Positions 51,954 through 63,580 of a stretch of 64,000 bases of DNA are shown in pieces. The position numbers were made by a program, and so were the translations under genes. Under the pieces are notes generated by a model. It was given only the letters and a program-made list of their open reading frames with translations, did no database searches and was not told the origin of the DNA. The stretch is from Rhipicephalus microplus. Taxonomy: Eukaryota > Arthropoda > Arachnida > Ixodida > Ixodidae. The stretch spans positions 78,905,000-78,968,999 of the forward strand of contig NC_134700.1 of the NCBI RefSeq assembly GCF_043290135.1. The letters run 5' to 3'. Positions within the stretch are counted from its first letter, which is position 1. Every line of letters starts with the position of its first letter.

Positions 51954-52613
51954 GCGGGTGTGTTCATTACGCTTATTGGTTGTATTTATCTACATGTGCG
52001 TTAGTTATGAATTCGAGGAGAGTCTCTACGCAGTTGGTCACTGAATAAGCTTGACGCTCAAAGCACGGCGACGTTCTAACTGCTTTCTAGTCGCGTACCG
52101 AAAATATCGGGTTTCACTCGGCCGAGACCATCGATCATGCGATAATCAGAGTAAGCAACCCTGCGGCGCTGATGTCTAAACAATGGCGTGGCGTGGCTGC
52201 CTGCTGAATTCGTGACCACACAGCGAGAAGACTAGTGAGTAAACGATCAGGCCTCGAAAAAAAAAAGGTTGGAAAAGAGTAAAAGGAGAGACCCATCGAA
52301 TCTATAACGAGTTCGGGCTGCTGGGTTTTGGGTTTTTTTTTCTTCCTGTGGGCACTCTGGTATGCGCGGAGGCATTGCGCAGAATGGCTGCGACAAGAGA
52401 AGGCTTTCTTCGGTGCAAACATCCGGACGGCATGTGCGCATTTTCAGGGAGAGAGATTGAACACAAAATAGCTACTTTTGATTAAGTGGTTGAACTACAA
52501 CAGTGACAATGTTTATGGCAGAAACTTGAGACACATCGTCAAATAGGAGAAGCAACCATCGGTGACGTCGGCGTCAACCGAAAGTGAGGTGAAGAATAGT
52601 CTTTATACTATTT
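51954..52613. other. Non-coding stretch
   Basis: Nothing coding is recognised; an A-run at 52256-52266 and a T-run at 52332-52341. Confidence 0.5.
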
Positions 52614-52840
52614 CATGAGGTTTAACATGTTACAACCACGCAATGACTACAAAAAACGCCGTGGTGGAAGACGCCAGAAAATAATACTACCTACACTTCT
52701 TCATCGTGCAGCTAATTCTAAATACACAGGCCTTTGACATTTCGCCAGGGGCCACATTTACATCTAAAATGTGGTGCCTGCGGCCGGGATTCAATCTACC
52801 TGCGTGTCAGTTGTTGAGCGCGGCCATGAATTTTCAGTAT
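52614..52840 (-). mobile_element. Old, diverged Ruka-like SINE
   Basis: The plus strand reads CATGAGGTTTAACATGTTACA, AACGCCGTGGTGGAAGACGC, ACACAGGCCTTTGACATTTC and CGGCCGGGATTCAATCTACC, aligning with the reverse complement of the SINE body including the B-box region. Many substitutions; no target-site duplication found. Confidence 0.6.
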
Positions 52841-54970
52841 GTGATGACGTTATCATGTGAAGTCACTATGATGTTACAAAACCATGATTTGGGAGGTCAC
52901 TCTGACGCGATAATGACTCACAAAGAGTTGACAGAGAAGGGCTGTCGGATGACCTCATCACATGACATTTTCACTTGACCTATGGCGGGCTGGCCGCGGC
53001 GGCCCGGTAAAACCAATGGACGTGCAAAAATGTAGCAACGCCTCTTATCCTGGAGGCTACGTGAAAGCACGTTAAGTGTTGACAGGTATGGAGATAGACG
53101 AGAATCAGTACAATCTACAAAGATAACGATCGTAGCTTTCATTTTCCAATGGTCGTATGAGAATGTTTGAAGAGCCGTGCAACTTTTTCCTGTTGTGTGG
53201 GGCCAGGGCTATCCACGTGGTGTCATCATTCACCATTTTGAAGTACAATGCAAAGTCTTACTGTTCTTGAGATAAGGTAAAAAGCGAAAGATGAGGAAGT
53301 GTGCTTTTCACATCCCTTCCTGTACAGCAAAATACCAGCCGCAATGATGCCAGTGCGTAGTCACCATGTCTTTCAGAAAACGTTGAAAAAACTTCATCAC
53401 CTACACGGCTTCGGATAATTGATAATATGTATGATCATCATGGGTTATCGGAGGAGGTAATAATTCATGCGAGTTTCAATCGCTTGTGGTGCTCCGGAAA
53501 ACTGGACAACCATTGTGGCCAGGATACCCCAAGAGCTCGCAAGTACTTTGCAGAGTGTACGGCACAATATTCTAACGTTAAAAAAGAACAGCATGTGGAC
53601 CTTGATGAAGGAAAAGTGCACCTCCTTGCTGTATGAAAAGTTTTTTTACTGCACCTTAACGTTTCATGATGTCCATGATCTCTTACCGAAATAACCTAAC
53701 GACAATCTTCTTTCTTATTCTACATTCTTTAAGTGTTTGGGTATGTACGCAGTGTCTCAAAGAGGAAAAAATGCCGGTTTAAGGTTACTCAAGAGCTGCG
53801 GAATCGGAGGTTCTCCTCGTCAAGTGGCAATTTTTATGGCATGTCAACACGCAGTGAGATTCACATCATTACTCTCACGGTAATGACGTGATTTCCTGCT
53901 TGTACAACCTGTCCTAAAGCACTTCGTCGTGTTAAATTAAAGCAATATATATAAAGAAGCAACATATCTCCAACGTTAAAGGGCAATGGCATGGAAGGCG
54001 ATGAGGTATATTGCGGAAGTGGCTCAGGAATACCAGTGGCACTTTCCTATCTAATATTCTTTAAGCATCTCCTTCTGTTTCGCTTACTCTACTGCTTTCT
54101 TTTTTCTGTCATTTCCTGTAGAGCAAGTCACACAAGACCAGACAAGTCATTCTTCACGACTGGCTCTCAGACTTCCTGGTGACGTGTGTGTTTTCACTGG
54201 TGACGTGGTGGAAGAGCTGTGCTTGAAAGACAAATGAACTGCTAGCTTGAGCTAAAAGAAATATTTTGCAACCATAGAATTACATAAGCCAGAACCGGTG
54301 TTGTACAGTGTGAATGTTTCACCGGGTGTCTCGACTCTAATGACTTCGACGGGCACTCAAGTGCAGCAATGGCACGAACTGACTATAACATTGGACAGTC
54401 AAGTGCACGAACTGCCAAGACCCTCTTCTTATCATTTCAACAAGTGTATCTATTTTTGGAGCTAGGAGGTGTTTGCAAATGAACTAGTGTTACTTCGTTA
54501 ACCACAATCACAAGAAAATAAATTGAGTTACCCTATCGCTGTGTGAATTCAATGAAAGCCAGACCAATGATCATTTTGCAAGAGTAAAAATGTGAGATTT
54601 TTAAGCGTTCGAGTAGGCCAAATAGAAGCAAGACGAAAAATCCCCGTCAGTGTGCGTTTCATGGTGAGGTCAGATGTCAAACCACTATTTCCGCTACGGG
54701 CCTTTCTTTATAAATATATGAAGTAGGAGAGCTTTGTGCAATTGTGGTGCGACCGGCTACTCCTTTTCTCTTATTAGGCAAGCTATATCGTAGGATCAAC
54801 AATAAGGGCACAAAATGCGAGACTGTACAACGTAGGACGTGAAAGTACACATTCGCCAAATTTCACAGGTCAGTTCATATACAGCTAATAAGTTCAATGT
54901 TTCACACACAAGGTCAGCACACCTTACATGACAGTTCACATAATAGCTACATATAGATACTAATAGATAA
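52841..54970. other. Non-coding stretch, starts with a TGACG-rich repeat fragment
   Basis: 52841-53060 resembles 12490-12690 (TGATGACGT blocks, then AAAACCAAT). The remainder holds only short ORFs, for example 53427-53694 in two overlapping frames, without recognised content. Confidence 0.5.
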
Positions 54971-54974
54971 ATAT

Positions 54975-55115
54975 TGTTACGGAAATGAAGTAAAGGAAGA
55001 GGAAGGACACAATCAGCTGAGAGGTGCGCGAGCTTGCGAATCAGCCATTGTGACTCTTGCGTGTGGCTTTTCCTCTGTTAAAACATTTTGTACACAAGTC
55101 ACCGACTCCGTAACA
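54975..55115 (+). mobile_element. Solo LTR, 141 bp, with ATAT target-site duplication
   Basis: The sequence begins TGTTACGG and ends CCGTAACA, perfect 8-base inverted termini, flanked by ATAT on both sides (54971-54974 and 55116-55119). No internal region adjoins, so it is probably the product of LTR-LTR recombination. Orientation is arbitrary from the sequence; plus is chosen from the TG...CA reading. Confidence 0.8.
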
Positions 55116-55262
55116 ATATGTACTGAATTTCCACATACAAGGCCAGTTCACACTGGAGAAAGAAGGTTACACATTTAAAACGCACTATTTAAATATTACA
55201 GATTTCCTTTTGCATGAAGACGGCATCGTATATGGTAGGTTGATATTTTCATGAAAATTTGA

Positions 55263-56149
55263 TTATTCAACAAACTTCTTGAATGCAACAAGTGCTCTTT
55301 TTTGAAGACTTTCACTTGCCCATGGACCTAGTATTTTCGTTACCTTGAAAGACCTCTTATCTAAAAGTTGCAGGCTTCCTCGTGATACTTGTCTTTGTAT
55401 TTCATATTTCGGGTGCTCCAGAAACAGGTGACATACATCTTCGTCAGTGTTGCCCCAGGAGCACGCTGTACTAGGCGCACGCTTTATCTTGTGTAGGAAG
55501 TGTTGCGTAAATGCTGTACCAAGCCGTAGGCGGCGAACCAATGTTTCGAACCTTCTATTTTCTCTTAACTCTGATAATATACTTAGTTTTATGCAAGGGT
55601 CTAATAAATGTAAATCTGAACTTTTAGATTTTTCGTCGAACCATTTGTCTTTGGTTACGCCACAGGTTATAGCTCTGAGGAGTAGACGCATTTCAGTGTG
55701 TGAAATTGACACAACAAATCTCTTTCGTTATTTTGGCCTTATTGGCCGTGGCGTGCACTGCAGTGTTTCCTGAAATGCTGCAGTGACCTGGAATCTATTG
55801 AAAATCGATCAAAAACATGGCAGCGTTCTGAAAGAGTTTTTTTTATCACTTTGAAGTGACGCCAGAGTGGCCTGCGAATCGCTAAAAATGACCCATATTC
55901 CTGCCTCTTTTTTGGATGTTAGGAAGCATAGCATAGGTAGAATTGCAAACAGATCCGCAACAATAGAAGACATCACTAAACATAATTTATATGTCTGCTC
56001 TTTTGCCAAGTACGGAGTGGCAAAAGCTGAAGAGGAGTTTACATTGCAAGAATAGTCTGTATACACGTGAATATACTACGAATATAGGGAATAAATGTTA
56101 ATAATGCCAGCTCCTGCTCAACTGTCACGAAAACATCCTTTATAGATAT
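55263..56149 (-). pseudogene. RNase H and C-terminal half of an I-type ORF2 split by the gypsy element
   Basis: From 56149 leftward: linker text, then RNase H (56066-55809) with MYTDYSCNVNSSSAFATPYL, IVADLFAIL (Glu replaced by Asp) and FSDSQATLASL; then, after stops, a C-terminal frame (55712-55263) with FETLVRRLRLGTAFTQHFLH and a zinc-type motif that has lost Cys residues (CSWGNTDEDVCHLFLEH). The RT palm and thumb of the same element lie on the far side of the gypsy insertion (62761-63580), in the right order and strand. Confidence 0.8.
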
Positions 56150-56320
56150 TGACACGAGCATGTAGTAGGTTTCTGGCTGTTACATGGCTAGTGTCATCAT
56201 TACTTGTGCGTGTCGAAGGATTTGGTCAGCAGAAAAGACGACGACGATCTCGCGCTGCTCGATCGAAGCTGTTCCTCCATTTGCTACACTGTAACTTGCG
56301 CTGATTTTATTACCGTGACA
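56150..56320 (+). repeat. 5' LTR of gypsy element
   Basis: TGACACGAGC...ACCGTGACA, 171 bp, the same length as the 3' LTR. Confidence 0.95.
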
Positions 56321-56484
56321 AACTGGTGGACGTGCTGAGTACAATACCGATTCGTTAGTTTTAACTCAAGCGGCTTCAAGCTTCTGCCACCATTTAAGCA
56401 ATTCCGGTGGAAAACCTGGCATTTTGCCTCAGCCGACACTTGCTAGGACTACCTCCTGAATTTGGTCCCTTAAGTTCGGCAAGA

Positions 56485-57917
56485 ATGACCACCACAACGG
56501 CAAGTCAGACGCAAGAGAGCAACGTAGACCAACTCGTATCCACCCCAAGCATCGTCTCCGCAAAAAGCACCCTGAAGCTATTTCAATGTGATGTATTCGA
56601 GGACGTAGATGACTGGCTAGACCACTTCGATCGGGTCGCAGCCGTCAACAAATGAAACGACAACAAGAAGCTTCGCTACGTCTAGTTCGCACTTGAAGAC
56701 TACGCTCGCATCTGGTATGAGAACCATGAGCCGTCTATCACCAACTGGCAAGAACTTCAGCGACAGCTATGCCAGGCATTCAGAAATCCCTAAAGGAAAA
56801 AAAGGCCGAGCAGGCTCTGCAGAGCCGGGTTCAGAAGCCAAGTGAAAACGTGACTATGTTTGTCGAAGACATGTCACGCTTCTTTAAGCGCGCTGATGCA
56901 GATTGGATGAAACAAAAAAAGTTCGACTCCTCCTGCGGGGTGTCAAGGAGCAACTTTTTGCTGGACTCATACGCGAGCCCCCAACCACTGTCCATGAGTT
57001 CATCGCGGAAGCTACTACCTTGACAGGCACTTCAGCAACACTCTCTACAGTACGACCACTAAGCTTCTGTTGCTGCGGTGTCACCTTTAACCTGTGGACA
57101 GGACTTATCAGCACTCCACGAGCTTCTGCGGAGCGTGGTCCGGGGGGAGCTCGAAAAAGTCCGCCTTACTTCTGCTCCCAGAGAAGGGAAGCGGGTTAGG
57201 GGGAGACAGAAGGTTAGGTGGGCAAATGAGATTAAGAAGTTTGCGGGTATAAATTGGCAGCAGCAAGCACAGGACCGGGTTAACTGGCGGAACATGGGAG
57301 AGGCCTTTGTCCTGCAGTGGACGTAGTCAGGCTGATGATGATGATGATGATGACTTCTGCTCACCCAAGTACGACAATTCTGGGAGACATTATTTTTCGA
57401 TGAAGTCAGGAATGTGACCCAACTATTGCTCCCAATGCGTGCGGAAGGTCCTGCTCTGTCTTACGCCGAAGCATTGAGGAGTCCTCAAACTTCTACCGAA
57501 TGCCGGCCACCCTCTACTTTCTCACCATCACCCCGTCAATTCGCACCTGCAAATAACTACGAGAACGCTTTCCTGTATGACGTTCCCCGTGAAGTCACAC
57601 GTAAATCTGACGCATGGCGCACGTCTGACAACAGGCCTCTTTGCTACCACTGCGGCGGAGTGGGCCATCTGTACCGCCAGTGGACGTATCGCAGGATGGG
57701 CCTTCAGGGGTTTCACCCTAACGCGCGTCGACCCAGCAACGGGGAGCGTCCTCGCGAGATTCAGCAGTACCTAGCAGCGCAGCAGCCATTTCCTCCTGCA
57801 CAAAGCCACCGGCCACGCTCACCTTCTCCTCGGTGCCTCGGCTCACCTAGTCGTTACGCCACGTTCTCTTGTGTACAAAATAGGTCCCCAAGTCCTGGCC
57901 TACGCCAGGAAAACTGA
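56485..57917 (+). pseudogene. gag of the gypsy element, frameshifted and interrupted
   Basis: Starts at MTTTTASQTQESNVDQ (56485). The Gag text LFQCDVFEDVDDWLDHFDRV has an in-frame stop at 56653, then LEDYARIWYENHEPS and WQELQRQLCQAFRNP, then in shifted frames VQKPSENVTMFVEDMSRFFK and KVRLLLRGVKEQLFAGL. A 175-bp insertion (57178-57352) interrupts it. The nucleocapsid part follows with the knuckle CYHCGGVGHLYRQW, whose last Cys is Trp, and an Arg/Ser/Pro-rich tail (RPRSPSPRCLGSPSRY). It would assemble the particle; several lesions make it non-functional. Confidence 0.8.
57178..57352 (+). mobile_element. 5'-truncated RTE-type tail with 10-bp target-site duplication
   Basis: The 175-bp insert encodes VRWANEIKKFAGINWQQQAQ and GEAFVLQWT-stop, which resembles the C-terminus of RTE/BovB-type ORF2 proteins, and ends GCTGATGATGATGATGATG. 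ACTTCTGCTC is duplicated at 57168-57177 and 57353-57362. A SINE sharing the RTE tail is an alternative. Confidence 0.8.
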
Positions 57918-57922
57918 GGCCA

Positions 57923-59775
57923 GTGAACTCTGGGGGTAGGGCCGCTGTTGACCAAACTGACAAACATCCTCTGCCACGACAAGTTGACCACGCCGATATT
58001 TCTGTCACAAAATTTTCTAAACGTTACGCAGCGATTTCCGCCTATATTTCTATAACCGTCGACAATCACTCGACCACCGCACTCGTGGATACTGGCGCCG
58101 ACTACTCCGTTATGAGTGGTCACTTTGCAGCTGCTCCCCGAAAAGTGGTGGCGCCATGGAACGGCCTGCAGCTAAGTACCACGGGTAGTCATCTAGTGAC
58201 GCCGGTTGGGAGGTGCACTGCCCGAGTATATATTGGCGCTTCGACCTTCATCGGGACTTTCGTCGTACTGCGGGAATGCTCCTGGCAGGTCATCTTGGGA
58301 TCAGACTTCCTTCGAGAATAGGGGGCATTTATAAATCTCCGAGAATTGAAGGTGACTTTTTCACGTAACGAACATTCTCAGGATTGTGGATCACGTATGA
58401 TGGCGTTGCGTGTATACGACGATTCAGGGACAGTACCACCCCGCTCCAGTGTTCTGGATAACGTGCGGAGTGACATCAACCGAATGGCTCTCGGAGTTGT
58501 GGAAGGCAATGTGTCCCTGCTCTTGTCTCGTCAAGTATGCGTCGCCCGTGGTCTTATGGAATCGACACATAAGCCTGCGAAAATTCTAACAAATTTCAGT
58601 CATGAATACCAGCACTTCATGAAGCAATGTGTCATCGCTTACTTCGAAGAAATAGGAGACTCGAAAGCCAGCTTCTCACTCGCGCAACTCTCTTCCGGTC
58701 CTCGTGACGACAAACAGTCTCCGGTTAAGCTTGATGTGAACTGCGCACTCTCGACTTCGTAGCAAGAGAGTCTTCGCTCCCTCCTGTTTTCCTTCAGTGA
58801 TTGCTTTGCCACAATGTCCAAAATCAAACAGACGCCCGTCGCAATGCACAGAATCTTAACAGAGCTAAGCGAAAGGCCTATTTGACAACATGCTTATCGA
58901 GTTTCCCGCAGAGAACAAGACGCCATCCACGACCAAGTACAACAAATGCTTGCTGACGACATCATTCAGCCATCTACAAGACTATGGGCATCACCGGTTG
59001 TGTTGGTGAAAAAGAAAGACGGCACTTTGCGTTTTTGTGTTGATTATCGCAAACGGAGCACCGTGACAAAAAGAGGCGTTTATCGGCTTCCTCGCATCGA
59101 CGACTTAGAAACACCCGATATTTTTCATCCATGGATCTACACAGTGGTTACTGGCAATTTGAGGTCGATGAGCGTGACCGAAAAAAGACCGCCTTCGTTA
59201 CTCCTGACAGGCTCTTCGAATTCAAGGTGCTTCCTTTGGACTGTGCTCTGCTACCGTGACTTATCAACGAATGATGGGCACAGTTTTCTCTGGTCTCAAG
59301 TGGCAATCGTGTCTTGTCTATTTAGATGAAGTCGTTATTTTTTCATCGACTTCCGAGCAGTACCTTCAATGTCTTCGTGCAGTACTTGAGACGCTACGAA
59401 CAGCTGGCTTGTCGCTCAAGGCCGAAAAATCCCACTTCGGCTACGAGGAGCTCAAGTTTCTCGGCCATGTCGTGAACAGTGACGGAATTCGCCCAGACCC
59501 CGAGAAACACTGGCTGTCGCTGCCTTTCCAACTCCAACGAACAAACACGACGTACGCCGTTTTCTGGGCCTCTGTGCGTACTATCGTCGCTTCGTTCCAA
59601 ACTTTTACAAAATAGCAGAACCCTTATACCAACTCACGAGGGTCAACGTTGCCTTTGTGTGGGCCCCAGAACAACACGAAGCTTATTGCGATCTACGACG
59701 ACGCCTCGAGACTCCTCCAATCTTGGGTCATTTCGATGAAAATGCCGACACTAAAGTGCATACAGATGCAAGTAA
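57923..59775 (+). pseudogene. pol, first part: protease and reverse transcriptase of the gypsy element
   Basis: Protease: ALVDTGADYSVMSG and VILGSDFL. In-frame stops follow at 58319 and 58760 and near 58882. [42 protein letters not shown], then a frameshift near 59115 and FEFKVLP text in another frame. The catalytic box reads [12 protein letters not shown], so YLDD has become YLDE. RT continues with SLKAEKSHFGYEELKFLGHV, a further shift near 59510, and PEQHEAYCDLRRRLETPPIL to the start of RNase H (HTDAS) where the CR1-like fragment is inserted. Confidence 0.85.
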
Positions 59776-60848
59776 TTTATTTATTTATTTATCGATACTG
59801 CAGGCCAATATGCTGGCCCATGCAGGAGGGGCAAATACAATAATACAATGACAAGGCGTTCACGAAAAGACTGAAAATTCAAAAAGAAAAACATACAGTG
59901 CAAGACTCTTGCTTCGCAAAACAATTTATACAAGTGATGACAACGAAAAAAATCTTAGGACAATGACAGAGCACTACACACAGCATGGGATTCACGAAAC
60001 AATTGTAAGAAATATTTAAACACTGATCATAATTATACTAAATATTAAGAGAAGTGGTTTTCCAATTCTTTTGTAAAGTTTTCCGGTTGTATGGCGTGAA
60101 CAGGTAAAGAGTTCCATGCTTTTATGGTGCGTGGAAAAAAATCTGTTTATTTGAGATTTGGTTTTGGCGAATATAGGCGTGAGAGAAAAGCAGTGTCTGT
60201 GACTAGTCAACCGTGTGTTTAGGGGTACTAAAAAGTGAGGCTTCTGAAGGCCAATTTCCCCTTTTATTATGTTGTGCAGGAACTGTAGGCGACTAAGCTT
60301 ACGGCGACTTTCTGGTGAACTTATTTTATTGGTGAGCATTAGAAGTGAAGGGGAATGTTCTCTTTTGTATTTTCCAAAAAAAATCTAACAGCCTTCCTCT
60401 GCACACGCTCCAAATTCAAAATGTCTTTTTTGGTGTTAGGATCGCTTACAACCGCTGCATATTCAAGTTTTGAGCGCACAATTGCGTTGTATGCCAAAAG
60501 CTTTGTACTCGCCGGAGCTTTGCTAAGCTTTCTTTTCAAAAACCACAATTTGCGCAAGGCCGAAGAGCATGTAAGAGATATATGATCTGACCAAGTAAGT
60601 TTGTTAATAAACGTGACGCCTAAGTATTTATACTGGTCAACTTTGGTTATTATGGGGTCATTAGGAACGTAAGAAAATATGCTAGATTCTTTTTTTCTTG
60701 TTACTCACATCAAAACAGTTTTTTGTAGATTTATTTTCATTCCACGAAGTCTACACCACTCTGAAATAGCTGTGACTGATTGCTGCAAGCTTTGGTGATC
60801 ATTCTGCGAGGTAACTGCTCTAAATATGACACAGTCATCCGCAAATAA
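59776..60848 (-). mobile_element. 5'-truncated CR1/L2-like fragment nested in the gypsy RNase H
   Basis: On the minus strand it begins at the RT catalytic box (FADDCVIFRAVTSQND), then KINLQKTVLM, a stop, YKYLGVTFINKLTWSDHIS, ALRKLWFLKRKLSKAP (60557 onward), LEYAAVV and VQRKAVRFF, more decayed text to about 60016, and a 3' end CGATAAATAAATAAATAAAT (about 59796-59777). It splits gypsy codons for HTDAS and VGLGAV. It is related to, but distinct from, the element at 1-3640. A few bases of possible duplication at the ends are ambiguous. Confidence 0.85.
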
Positions 60849-62520
60849 ATGTCGGCCTCGGAGCCGTCTTTGTGCAATGGCAGGAAGGTATCGAACGAGT
60901 GATCGTCTACGCTAGTCGTACGTTATCATCGGCTGAAACGAACTATTCCACCACAAAAAAGGAATGCCTAGCTGTCGTGTGGGTCATAGCCAAGTTCCGA
61001 CCGTATTTGTACGGGCGACCATTGAAAGTAGTCACCGACCACCATTCCTTGTGCTGGCTTGCAGGCCTCAAAGACCCCTCAGGCCGCCTAGCTCGATGGA
61101 GTCTCCACTTAAAGGAATTTGACGTTGCGGTGGTTTACAAGTCAGGAAGCAAGCACACCGATGCTGACAGCCTATCACGTGCGCCAGTCGAGTCGATTGC
61201 TCCTGACCAAACTGCCGACGAAAGTTTTCTCATGGCTGTCACAGCCTCCATCTTTGCTCAAAAACAGCGTGATGACACAGAGCTTCGCTCGATCATCGAC
61301 TATCTCGAGGACAAGCTTGAACAGCCGCCACGAACATTCAGGCGCACGATTTCATCATTTTTTCCTTCGTGACAACGTCCTGTACAAACGGCGCTTTGAT
61401 CCCAATGCTCGAACCGCCCTACTGACCGTACCATCTGTGATGCGAGACGACAGGGCGTGCCATGACGGACCATCTTCCAGGTATTTAGGATTCACGCGTA
61501 CTCTGGCACGTATCCGCCACACGCACTACTGACCCAAACTGTCCCGTACGGTCAAGCACTACGTGAAAACCTGCCGAGACTGTCAGCGTCACAAAACTCC
61601 GCCCATGAAACCTGCTGGTCTTTCACACCTTGTGGAGCCACCCCGAGAACCATTTCAACAAGTTGGCATGGACTTGTTAGGTCCATTTATGAAATCTTCA
61701 CCAGGGAATCGCTGGATAATAGTTGCGACTGACTATTTAACCCTTTATTGTAAAACACGAGCACTCCAGCGTAGTACGGCAAGCGATGTCGCGGATTTCT
61801 TCATTCATGCTGTCATCCTCCGCCACGGTGCACCGGCCGTGGTTCTAACGGACAGAGGCACGGCCTTCACTGCCCAACTACTGGAAGGAATGATGACACT
61901 CAGCGGCACCGTACATCGCCAAACGACAGCTTACCATCCACAAGCTAACGAATTAACAGAACGGCTTAAGAAGACCATCACAGACATGATTTCCATGTAT
62001 GTAGACGTAGACCATAGGAACTGGGACAGCGTCCTCCCTTTCGTAACTTTCGCATATAACACCGCCGTGCAAGAAACTACAGGATTTACACCTTTGCGCC
62101 TGCTTCACAGCCATGAAGTTACTACGATATTAGACGTCATGCCATTAACTAATGCATTTACGACCACCACCGAAAATACTCACCAGTATGCGTAGCGCGC
62201 CAATAAAGCTCGACAACTAGCTCGCTTGCGCATTTGCTCTCAGCAACAACACGGTGCTCATAGCTACAACCTTCGGCACAGAGAAGTCACCTACCACCCC
62301 GGAGAAAAAAGTTTGGCTCTGGAGTCCCGTACGCCAACGCGGCCGCTCTGAGAAGCTGTTACCTCGTTATTTCGGCCCTTACCGGGTTATTACACCGCTT
62401 ACACAGCCTCAGCGATGTAAACTACGAAGTTATCACAGAGACCAGCGTGCAGTCCTCCCGTCGTGGTGCCAAGCCGGACATCGTCCATGTGGCTAGGATG
62501 AAGCTTTATTACTCACGCTG
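60849..62520 (+). pseudogene. pol, second part: RNase H and integrase of the gypsy element
   Basis: RNase H resumes as VQWQEGIERVIVYASRTLS, then KKECLAVVWVIAKFRPYLYG, VTDHHSLCWLAGLKDPSGR and KHTDADSLSR. After a frameshift near 61365 there is a spacer (LYKRRFDPNARTALLTVPS). Integrase (61563-62195): CRDCQRHKTPP of the zinc finger, VGMDLLGPF, VVLTDRGTAFTAQLLEGMM and HPQANELTERLKKTITDM, giving the D, D and E catalytic residues. A stop at 62193 is followed by a GPF/Y-like tail (LLPRYFGPYRVITPL). The enzymes would copy and integrate the element; the DDE triad survives but upstream breaks prevent expression. Confidence 0.85.
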
Positions 62521-62585
62521 AAGACTTGCTCTTGCCTTCATACATTTGAAAGCATAGAGCCGATGCTTTTCGAAAGGGGGAGTAA

Positions 62586-62756
62586 TGACACGAGCATGTT
62601 GTAGGTTTCTGGCTGTTGCTTGGCTAGTGTCATCATTACTTGTGCGTGTCGAAGGATTTGGTCAGCAGAAAAGGCGATGACGAACTCGCGCTGCTCGATC
62701 GAAGCTGTTCCGCTGTTTGCTGCACTGTAACTTGCACGGATTTTATTACCGTGACA
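62586..62756 (+). repeat. 3' LTR of gypsy element
   Basis: TGACACGAGC...ACCGTGACA, 171 bp, preceded by the polypurine tract and followed by ATAT. Confidence 0.95.
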
Positions 62757-62760
62757 ATAT

Positions 62761-63580
62761 TATTCCCTCGACTGACAACTGTATTTTTGGTCTTAGCAGT
62801 GTCCAAGGACGAAAAGTATTATCTACGCCGTTCATCTTGTACCTCGGTAGTTATTCTTTATGTTCCTGCGTAGTCTTGTGTAGCTTACGTTTATTTATTT
62901 CTGTAAGTGCGAGTTTCAATGGAGGCGACTCGTGCTGAGTTGTAATACATAAAACATGGCGACAAGTTTTGACAGTTTGTATTACGGAGAATGGCGGATG
63001 ACGAGCTTCGGCGATTACGAGAGAACTCGATGTTGCCTGTGGGATTCCCATGTTTACCTTTAACCCCTTGCCAATAATCTCTAAAGGCGCTCCTCTGCAG
63101 TTTGCGATAATGCTGGAGAATTGGTGCTGAATATGCAATCTTTTGTTTTATTAGTGCGTTATGCGCTTGCAGTAGTGAAGAGACCGATCCCCCCACATGT
63201 TGTGCCAGCTATTCGACGTAGCACGTTTATAACCATGTTGGCGCCTTTTTCGGGAGCGTGGATGTGCGACGCCTACGGCCGCTGTTTATCAAGGGTAACG
63301 CCAAGAAATTGATGTTCATTCACCAATGTCAACGTCTTTCAATCCAGTGTGAGTTTGTGGTTATTCATATGTCGTCTAGTAAAAGGTAATACCACTGTTT
63401 TCGCGTACGAGACACTCATGCCTCTGTCCTTCGATAATTTGTTGGCTTCTCAAGACCAGCTTGCAGCACTGATTGAACTTCGCATATATCTGCTCCTGAG
63501 GCCCATATGCACATGTCATCTGCGTAGAATGGATACCTCAATTCGCTTAATCTCAATCTCAATTCAGTTATAGTTTTGCC
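62761..63580 (-). pseudogene. RT palm/thumb half of the I-type ORF2 split by the gypsy element
   Basis: On the minus strand: FYADDMCIWASG (RT catalytic box, near 63510), stops, QAHNALIKQKIAYSAPILQH, then GIPQATSSSLVIAEARHPPF and RPWTLLRPKIQLSVEG, whose continuation (VEQELALLTFIPYIRSIF and RNase H) lies at 56149 and below. Many stops and frameshifts. 5' truncated near the catalytic box. Confidence 0.75.

Larger units (their letters stand above)
56150..62756 (+). mobile_element. Ty3/gypsy LTR retrotransposon with both LTRs, 6607 bp including two nested insertions
   Basis: 171-bp LTRs at both ends with about 12 mismatches by eye (roughly 93% identical), ATAT duplicated at both flanks (56146-56149 and 62757-62760), a primer-binding site TGGTGGA at 56324 and a polypurine tract GAAAGGGGGAG at about 62573-62583. 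The interior is gag, protease, RT, RNase H and integrase in gypsy order; no env. Broken by several stops and frameshifts and by insertions at 57178-57352 and about 59776-60848. Confidence 0.95.
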
